Source: Actinostola sp. cb2023
Lineage: Eukaryota; Cnidaria; Anthozoa; Actiniaria; Actinostolidae
Length of the DNA stretch: 64,000 nucleotides
Direction: 5' to 3'
Assembly: GCA_033675265.1 (NCBI GenBank)
Contig: JAUJYZ010000057.1
Location: forward strand, 1 to 64,000
Of the stretch, positions 57,301 through 64,000 are shown in pieces (positions within the stretch are counted from its first letter, which is position 1; every line of letters starts with the position of its first letter). The notes below the pieces were generated by a model. That model was not told where the DNA came from. It worked only from the letters and a program-made list of their open reading frames with translations, and searched no databases. The translations under genes and the position numbers were made by a program.

Positions 57301-57897
57301 GTATATTTACTGTGCGTCGCGTTGTCTAGTGTGTCACTACTACTGTGTGCTGTTGTATCAGTATATTTTACTGTGCGTCGCGTTGTCTAGTGTGTCACTA
57401 CTACTGTTTGCTGTTGTGTAAGTATTTTACTATGCGTCGCGTTGTCTAGTGTGTCACTACTGCGGCGTGCTGTTGTGTTAGTATTTTACTGTGCGTCGCG
57501 TTGTCTAGTGTGTCACTACTACTGCGTGCTGCTGTGTTGTACTGTGCGTCGCGTTGTATAGTGTTACTGTGCTGTGTGCGTTTGTCTACTGTGTGTCGCT
57601 ACTACTGTGTGCGTGCCGTTGTGTTAGTATTTTACTGTGCGTCGCGTTGTCTAGTGTGTCACTACTGCGGCGTGCTGTTGTGTAAGTATTTTACTGTGCG
57701 TCGCGTTGTCTAATGTGTCACTACTACTGCGTGCTGTTGTGTAAGTATTTTACTGTGCGTCGCGTTGTCTAGTGTGTCGCTACTGCGGCGTGCTGTTGTG
57801 TAAGTATGTTACTGTGCGTCGCGTTGTCTAGTGTGTCGCTACTGCGGCGTGCTGTTGTGTAAGTATGTTACTGTGCGTCGCGTTGTCTAGTGTGTCA
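54310..57897 (+). repeat. 59-bp satellite array, about 60 copies
   Basis: The unit contains GTAAGTATTTTACTGTGCGT, CGCGTTGTCTAGTGTGTCAC and TACTACTGTGTGCTGTTGT. Units vary by TAC/TGC, CGT/CAT and small insertions. The second half (from about 56400) has many TTAGTATTTT or TCAGTATATT units in place of GTAAGTATTTT. Cys/Val/Leu-rich frames (56458, 57236, 57501) are artefacts. Confidence 0.96.
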
Positions 57898-57920
57898 CAA
57901 TTACTTTATTGTAGTATCAT

Positions 57921-58217
57921 ATATAGCTAATTACATAATCGTTGTCGGGTTGAAATTCATGAAAGCTATGACTAAATAAAAGTAATTCTAGGAAATTAAA
58001 ACTCTCAAATATAACACCGTCAAATCATCGACCTTTTTATCCAAACTTGTAGGATCTTAGTTAAATAGCTCATATACCTTCAAAACTACGAGAACATTGA
58101 ATATATCTGTATGTACTGTAATGTGGCTCATGAACTGATTTCCCATCATTCCTTGCGGTATCAGCTTCTATGATTTATGATTTTCAACCCGACAACGATT
58201 ATGCAATTAGCTATAGT
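57921..58217. mobile_element. MITE, family F3, copy 2
   Basis: AGCTAATTACATAATCGTTG on the left and CAACGATTATGCAATTAGCT on the right. The interior differs from copy 1 and lacks poly(C). Confidence 0.83.
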
Positions 58218-58485
58218 CGTTGCGTGGTTTGCGTCGCAGTGAAACAAATGTCTGCGTCACAATGTCAGGCAGTGTTAATCCTGTCAATCCCACAATATCA
58301 GAAGGTCGCCATATTTAAATTAATGTTCTCGTATTGTCGCTGTGCGATGAAATATGTCTGTTGTTGTTGTGCGGTTTGTAATAAGTTGTGTCGCAACCAT
58401 AAATTCTATGTCAGTGTTTCAATGTCAGTGATGTCAGTATCACAGTGCATTAGTGTGCTGTTGTCACTCAATTGTGTAATAGTTT
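58218..58485. other. No supported gene
   Basis: TGTC/TGTTG-rich sequence with weak resemblance to the preceding satellite; the frame at 58170-58490 has no support. Confidence 0.35.
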
Positions 58486-58675
58486 TATAGACCCTTTTAA
58501 TAAATCCCACAATGCACGATTTTCCGCGCTTGACGTCAAATTTATTCTTTTGAATTCAATTCATTTTCCTTCATTGTTTTCAGTCTTTGTATATTTTGAA
58601 TAGAATTCAAAAGAATAAGTTTGACATCAAGCGCGGAAAATCATGCATTGTGGGATTTATTAAAAGGGTCTATAG
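58486..58675. mobile_element. MITE with TATAGACCCTTTTAATAAAT ends
   Basis: The termini and an inner pair (CCCACAATGCA, TTTTCCGCGCTTGA, ATTCTTTTGAATTC) are inverted repeats of about 75 bp. TA at each end suggests a TA target. Confidence 0.87.
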
Positions 58676-59239
58676 TTGTGTTAGATTCGTTGCAAATAAA
58701 ATATAAGTTTATTACGCTCATCATGCAAATTTACAAAGCAAAATATCCTTCAATTCAGCAAAAACGTTCATCACGTATCGTTACGTTTAAAGTTATTAAT
58801 TGTCTTTTTCCATCTTTCCCTGCGTGAGTTACAGCAGTTAAAGCAAAGAGTTTTGAGGGACATCTTAGGTAGGCTCGATTTCCAGCCGTGTTGGTTTCAG
58901 TGCGCCCGCGATCCTCTCCCACTTGCATCGAGGTTTGGTGGAAATCGACACCCTAACGGTCTGAAACCGAGCCTACATCTTATTGGGCGTTTACATGAAC
59001 ATGTGGTGTGTTTTGTCTCAGAACAAACTATCCCGGGATAAACTGACTCATGTAAATATGACAGAGAAGCGCTTAACATGAGTTGTTTCTTCCCACGATA
59101 AATTCCACCTTGGTGGCTGGTCGTCTGCTGTTTATATGATAATCCAGCTGATGAAAATTCCTCACGAGACCGGAAATGACGTCTAATGAAATCAAGCAAT
59201 TGCCGGCATTTCCGCGAAAAAAATAAATTGCATAGACCG
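58676..59239. other. No gene; MITE-like sequence likely
   Basis: TGGGCGTTTACATGAACATG (about 58983) and TCAGCTGG/CATATAAACAGC-like segments have the look of a further MITE, but I could not define both ends. The frames at 58853 and 58897 (-) are not supported. Confidence 0.35.
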
Positions 59240-59378
59240 AATAATGGCGTCCAATGTCAATTGCCATTGTTCTGGACTGACTAGCCTCGTGTTCATGTGG
59301 AAACACAAAAGCATTTTCACCTGTATGAGAGGCTAGTCAGTCCAGAACAATGGCAATTGAAATTGGACGCCATTATTG
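59240..59378. mobile_element. Palindromic MITE, 139 bp
   Basis: Arms of about 48 bp: AATAATGGCGTCCAAT, TTGCCATTGTTCTGGACTGA and CTAGCCTC with their complements. Confidence 0.88.
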
Positions 59379-59837
59379 CCCAGTGTACCTAATGGCCTAT
59401 TATAGAGTCATAATGGAATAACCAACACGCTCAGAGAATGTCTCGCTGTAGTTTGTCTCTTGTGTTATGAATCTGTGTCAGTTTTTGCTGGATGTTCATA
59501 TCTTGTCGTGCGTTTGTCACGCCGTCACGCTGTCACGCTGTCACGCCGTCAGTGCTGATAACATATTGTCTTGATTGTCTGTTCAAATGTGTTTCATGCA
59601 GTCTGTTGCATACGTGCAATCACATGTCTAGTCAAGTCACGTGTCTTGAATGGGTCACATGACCAAGTCACGTGCCTTAAAAAGTAATAAATGGTAATAC
59701 GTCACCGACATCCAGGCTTGGTCCTCGATCCACAATGGGTCACATGGCCAGAAAATCACCAATGGCCATCAACAACGACGTTGCCATGGAAAACAACTAT
59801 CCATGTTGAGACATCCAAGACGTCATGTCATCACTAT
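59379..59837. repeat. Short local repeats; no gene
   Basis: GTCACGC(T/C) repeats four times at about 59517-59550. GTCACGTG / GGGTCACATG motifs recur at about 59636-59750. No coding signal is seen. Confidence 0.5.
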
Positions 59838-59987
59838 GCGCATGCGTACAGGCCCAATTTTGCTTAAACGGCTCCCACATTTAAGAGCAGTAGCGTTAAA
59901 CTTATCACAATAACGTGGCTATCTGATTTCTCCAAGATAATGGTCGCTCAAGTAGCCAAACATGTTGAAATCATGTCATCATCTGCG
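59838..59987 (-). pseudogene. Tandem duplicate of the sulfotransferase 3' end
   Basis: About 130 bp repeats the last 18 or so codons plus 3' flank of the sulfotransferase (60061-60120 and flank 59988-60060), with about 10% differences. The frame is still open and ends at a TAG. It also copies GGCTCCCACATTTAAGAGCA and GCGCATGCGTA. It has no upstream exon of its own. Confidence 0.75.
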
Positions 59988-60060
59988 CATGCGTATATCT
60001 CCGAATTTTACTTAAACGGCTCCCACATTTAAGAGCAGTAAACTTATCGTAATAACTTGG

Positions 60061-60924
60061 CTATCTGCTTTCTCCAAGATAATCATCGCTCGAGTATCCA
60101 AACATGTTGAAATCGTGTCGATAAAGATTCTGTAGACCATCGACTTCATCTTTAGAAAGTTTCTTAAAATGCTCCTTTGCGAGTTTCGATGACGATAATT
60201 TATACTTTGACGTCATGTTGCTAGGAAACGCAGTGACGTCATCGACCTGCAGCGTCTGTAGCAGTTTATTGGCTTCCGGTATAAGGTTTTCAAAGTGCCC
60301 TATATAGTCGTAGGATATTAAACAAGGGTGGCATAACAAATCGTATTGCTTCCAGTGCTGGTCCATGTACTCTGGATCAGAGTTTAATAAATAATTGACG
60401 AATTCCGAAAAACTGACTCCTTCGCCTGTTCGTAACGACTTCGCGTCGGGATTCCGTCGGAAGTGTTTAATAATCCGTCGGCCGTACAGTTTCTTAAAGA
60501 GCGTTAGATTGTAAGAATCGATGAATTTGTTCCTGTACGCCGACACAAGGCGTTCAAATGGATGTCGCACGAATAAAAATTTATAATAAGTATTGAGACG
60601 ATACACGATTTCATCCGAAGGGTATTCGTTTAAATATCGAAACAATCCCAGACTCCTGTTGTGTAAGTCCGCAGTCTTGGCTTGATAGGGGTCAGCGGCG
60701 TCCCCATTTAGCACCATGAGAACGCGCTTCCAGTTTGAGCAAGCCACCTTTGGAGTATAGCAGTAGAGAAGGTTGTGCTTGTCGCTTACGATGATATTCC
60801 TGAATAAATAGGAAGGGACTTCGAATTTGGTGGATCCTCGCGGGAGTATACTCTTGGGATCCCGTTCATGACAGTAGTCAATGGTTTTTTGTTTACGTTG
60901 CTCTTGAACAGAAAGAACTCCGTC
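60061..60924 (-). CDS. Carbohydrate sulfotransferase (HNK-1/chondroitin type), terminal exon
   Basis: The frame encodes a Golgi type II sulfotransferase domain of the CHST8-14 group. The 5'-phosphosulfate-binding loop is TPKVACSNWKRVL and the 3'-phosphate loop is FVRHPFERLVSAYRNKF. The later DPEYMDQHWKQYDLLCHPC and ISYDYIGHFENL are also typical. Three N-glycosylation sequons (NRS, NLT, NMT) are present. An acceptor (TTTTCAATTCAG) at 60925-60926 precedes DGVLSV, so the exon likely starts at 60924 with the membrane anchor on an upstream exon not seen here. Alternatively translation starts at 60993 (MNNSIPSGRITFLQFLCILF), which would supply a short hydrophobic anchor. The stop TAG is at 60061-60063. 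These enzymes transfer sulfate from PAPS to glycans. Confidence 0.85.
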   Translation of the reverse strand, partial: DGVLSVQEQRKQKTIDYCHERDPKSILPRGSTKFEVPSYLFRNIIVSDKHNLLYCYTPKVACSNWKRVLMVLNGDAADPYQAKTADLHNRSLGLFRYLNEYPSDEIVYRLNTYYKFLFVRHPFERLVSAYRNKFIDSYNLTLFKKLYGRRIIKHFRRNPDAKSLRTGEGVSFSEFVNYLLNSDPEYMDQHWKQYDLLCHPCLISYDYIGHFENLIPEANKLLQTLQVDDVTAFPSNMTSKYKLSSSKLAKEHFKKLSKDEVDGLQNLYRHDFNMFGYSSDDYLGESR

Positions 60925-60993
60925 CTGAATTGAAAATAAAATACATAAAAATTGTAAAAAAGTAATCCGTCCTGAGGGTATAGAATTGTTCAA

Positions 60994-61247
60994 TTGGTAA
61001 GTTTTGGGCCCAAAAAGGATATGGTTCGTTTACAGTGACCAACTCGAATGGATAACAAGAAAAAAATATACTAAATATGCTTGTATTTAAAAATATAAGT
61101 ATCATAATAATATTCATGAAAAAAAAATGTTCGATTCTGAGGAGCAGTGCAGTTGAAAAGTAATTTGCACTGCACTGCAGTGCACTGCAGTGTAAAAAAA
61201 TTTTTTAATGAATATTATTAATTGGTAATCATACGATTTCTCGTTTA
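60994..61247. other. No supported gene
   Basis: AT-rich sequence with a small palindromic cluster GCACTGCACTGCAGTGCACT at about 61167-61190. Confidence 0.5.
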
Positions 61248-63530
61248 ATGAGCTTGTGTCACCTCTCACGTGACTTTTTAAAGACAAACGAAAATACAAT
61301 AACTGGAAAGAGCATACGAAAGTTAGTAAAAGTGGAAAGTTTGAAGGGAAGTAAGTGAATAGGGCAAGAGTTACAGGCATTCAAACTTTGCCTTTTTTGT
61401 ATGGAAATGTATGTTGCGGGAAGGCAACGCTTGCCCTCCAAGCGAAAAACGGCATGCTGTAATTCGAAGAACACCGGAACACCGGAACGTCGGAACACCG
61501 GAACACCGGAACACCGGAACACCGGAACAACATTTTCTTCGTTTTTTTTCTGATTTAATTTTCATTTATGTACTCAAATTGTAGAATATGTTGAACAATA
61601 ACTATTTTTGACTGTTGTAAATGCCAGACGTTTCACAACAACAACCGTTTGCTTTGCCGTTGTACAGAAAATCTGCATAGTTCTATTGAGCAACCAGAGC
61701 TGAAGGTCGAACGAACGAACGTAAATGAATATGCATGTGAATTACAAAGGAAACTAAAGGAAGATTTCTGGTTCGGAATTGTCATATTTGTACATATTTG
61801 GAGGGATTAAATTGCAATTTCTCAATAAGGTAAATAATTTCTTGATCTTCGACTGGTACATTTAACTTTTCGGACTTTGAAGAGCAAACTTTGCGAAGCC
61901 ATTCGCTACGATCCGCCATTACTCCCTTGTCATCTGATTAGCGGTTTCTTTGTGTGACGTAACGTGACAGATCTCGGCGCCAAGTGTCGAGTCGGTGTCT
62001 AGTCGATGTCTAGTCGATGTCTAGTTGTGTTCTTTTCATTCTTTGCGAAAACATCGTCATCTTTTATAATATCGAAAATGTCTTCGAATTCATGTCCTTT
62101 GGCAATACATACATACTTTATTAGGTTTTCCAACAAGGCTTTTCAAAACCCATTACATTAATAATAATAAATAATGAACTAAAATACAAAATCTAACTGA
62201 TAAAATCTGAAATTCGATATTTGGCAATGAGATTTCGACACAGAAAGACACAGAAATCGCTTTTAGTTTAGGATAATTTTGCTCGCTTTCAGTTTGCTGA
62301 GGTGTGTTTAATTGATTTTGTGTATTTTGTGTGTGCATTATTTTGTACATTTACGGTAAACTTGAAGTACTGATTTATTGTATTACATTGTAAGCTTAAA
62401 TATATTTAACGATGTTTGAATGCTTTCGAACATGAAATCCATGAGAGTTTACTTTGGGTTTGCTTTGCGTTCATTTAGTAAACGCTAAACAAACACAAAC
62501 ATCGGCAGGGTTTGCATTGGGCATTGCGTTTGTTTTGCGTTAACTAACTCGGCGTTTACATAGTTTCGATAGGTACTGTATGCAGATCTTCAGTACAACG
62601 GCAAAGCAAACGGTTGTTGTTGTGAAACGTCTCACTCTGGGCATGTACAACAGTCAAAAATAGTTATTGTTCAACATATTCTACAATTTGAGTACATAAA
62701 TGAAAAATAAATCAGAAAAAAAAAATGAAGAAAATGTTGTTCCGGTGTTCCGGTGTTCCGGTGTTCCGGTGTTCCGGTGTTCCGGTGTTCCGGTGTTCCG
62801 GTGTTCCGGTGTTCCGGTGTTCCGGTGTTCCGGTGTTCCGGTGTTCCGGTGTTCCGGTGTTCCGGTGTTCCGGTGTTCCGGTGTTCCGGTGTTCCGGTGT
62901 TCCGGTGTTCCGGTGTTCCGGTGTTCCGGTGTTCCGGTGTTCGGTGTTCCGGTGTTCCGGTGTTCCGGTGTTCCGTGTTCCGGTGTTCCGGTGTTCCGGT
63001 GTTCCGGTGTTCCGGTGTTCCGGTGTTCCGGTGTTCCGGTGTTCCGGTGTTCCGGTGTTCCGGTGTTCCGGTGTTCCGGTGTGTTCCGGTGTTCCGGTGT
63101 TCCGGTGTTCCGGTGTTCCGGTGTTCCGGTGTTTCGGTGTGTGTCCGGTGTTCCGGTGTTCCGGTGTTCCGGTGTTCCGGTGTTCCGGTGTGTTCCGGTG
63201 TTTTGGTGTTCTGGTGTTCCGGTGTTCCGGTGTTCCGGTGTTCCGGTGTTCCGGTGTTCCGGTGTTCCGGTGTTCCGGTGTTCCGGTGTTCCGGTGTTCC
63301 GGTGTTCCGACGTTCCGGTGTTCATCGAATTACAGCATGCCGCGAAAAACCCATACAAATCCTTGTCAAAGCGGGAAACTTTGAAAGCCTTTAACTTTTG
63401 TCTTATTTGCTTGATTCTTTTAAAATTTTCAACTTTTACTAATTTTAGTATGCTCTTTCAAGTTATGATATTTTCGTCTGCCTTCAGTGAACATTTAAAA
63501 AGTCACGTGACAGGTGACACAAGCCCATTT
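61248..63530. mobile_element. Foldback element FB4 with unequal 8-bp minisatellites in its arms
   Basis: The ends (GCTTGTGTCACCTCTCACGT, then GACTTTTTAAA, and its complement at 63495-63528) are inverted. Arms share GAAAGAGCATAC, AATTACAGCATGCCG, the CCGGTGTT repeat, AACATTTTCTTC, ATTTTCATTTATGTACTCAA and CAACAACAACCGTTTGCTTT. The left arm has about 7 repeat units (61468-61530); the right arm has over 70 (62741-63322). The core (61690-62560) has no supported ORF; a retroelement-like tail on the minus strand lies near 62110-62180. Confidence 0.82.
62741..63322 (+). repeat. 8-bp minisatellite (CCGGTGTT)n, over 70 units
   Basis: Nearly pure, with a few units of 7 or 10 bp. Frames give (SGVPVFRC)n or (TPEHRNTG)n and are artefacts. 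Confidence 0.97.
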
Positions 63531-63624
63531 GGAATAATTTGCACTCGTGTGTTTTTCAAAGAGCTCAAATTGCAATTTTGATAGTCTTTGAAAAACACAC
63601 TCGTGCAAATTATTTCCAAATTGA
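63531..63624. mobile_element. Small palindromic element, 94 bp
   Basis: TTTGGAATAATTTGCACTCG, then TGTGTTTTTCAAAGA, and its complement flank a short AGCTCAAATTGCAATTTTGA centre. Confidence 0.82.
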
Positions 63625-63671
63625 ACTCGAAACCGTACGTATAATTACCTCTACTAAAATTACTGCATTTA

Positions 63672-63960
63672 CAGTGGAATCCTGTTATCAGTCTCGAATC
63701 TTGTGGGAACTAGAGAAACGGTTCGAGCATAACGGGGGATTCGAGATAACCATGGGATTTGAGATAACCATGGGATTTGAGATAACCATGGGAGTTTGGA
63801 GATAACGGGGGTTCGAGATAACGGCGGGGGTTCTAGATAACCATGGGAGTTTGGAGATAACGGGATTTCTTGATAACGGCGGGGGTTCTAGATAACCATG
63901 GGAGTTTGGAGATAACGGGTGGGGTTCTAGATAACGGGGGTTCGAGATAACGAAGACGTG
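63672..63960 (+). repeat. Pogo-like terminus with GAGATAACC/GAGATAACG tandem repeats
   Basis: ACAGTGGAATCCTGTTATCA at 63672 resembles a Pogo/Tigger end. Repeats of TTCGAGATAACGGGGG and TTTGAGATAACCATGGGA (18 bp, and longer composite units) follow to 63955. Frames on both strands are artefacts. Confidence 0.65.
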
Positions 63961-64000
63961 GCTCAATCTTTTTTGAACAACGGATTCAAAAAGTTTGAAT

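Noticed and set aside
60925..60993. First codons of the sulfotransferase ORF as certain coding sequence
   Set aside because: A good acceptor follows at 60925-60926, so this stretch is probably intron; kept only as an alternative start.
62681..63581. (SGVPVFRC)n and (TPEHRNTG)n proteins
   Set aside because: 8-bp minisatellite in a foldback arm; no start or splice context.

Overview
The window is eukaryotic and reads like an anthozoan cnidarian (stony coral or sea anemone). It is AT-rich, with spliced genes spaced 5-15 kb apart, a single-exon class A GPCR of the type expanded in cnidarians, a secreted PAN/EGF/discoidin protein, and a great deal of short inverted-repeat transposons, foldback elements and long minisatellites. 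The species cannot be named from sequence alone. The coding models below were built by hand from splice signals and phase, not from expression data.

Genes: (1) 1096-2682 (+), a four-exon secreted preproprotein with a signal peptide, a very acidic propiece and a mature part rich in Arg, Cys, Tyr and His. It resembles an antimicrobial-peptide precursor and carries three apparent single-base indels. (2) 11455-12453 (-), a rhodopsin-like GPCR. (3) 15336-20226 (-), a ten-exon, 1022-residue transposase-like protein inside a complete 6.7-kb DNA transposon (14272-21003). That element has perfect 21-bp inverted ends and a perfect 9-bp target duplication, and its gene is followed by a histone-type 3' stem-loop. 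(4) 33656-38264 (+), a secreted PAN-like/EGF-like/F5-8C protein in three exons. (5) 51431-54174 (+), a vitamin K-dependent gamma-carboxylase-like membrane enzyme whose 5' exon is not found. (6) 60061-60924 (-), a Golgi carbohydrate sulfotransferase whose upstream exon is uncertain. A U6 snRNA fragment lies at 29288-29328. Two or three further small exons or ORFs are tentative.

Repeats take up much of the rest. Two big satellites are present: a 60-bp unit at 3868-9285 and a 59-bp unit at 54310-57897. A 21-bp polypyrimidine array lies at 9430-11360. Four foldback or large inverted-repeat structures occur at 25716-28342, 30886-32672, 35692-37767 and 61248-63530. A 76-bp-class minisatellite appears in opposite orientations at 39205-40160 and 45540-46135. 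More than fifteen small palindromic MITEs are scattered throughout, many inside introns.

The genes show no operon-like relationship. The carboxylase and sulfotransferase are both secretory-pathway modifying enzymes and the discoidin protein is a likely secretory cargo, but no shared pathway is shown here. The most unusual content is the intact transposon with its histone-like 3' end, the acidic/cationic secreted precursor, and the foldback elements built from hairpin-bearing tandem units.
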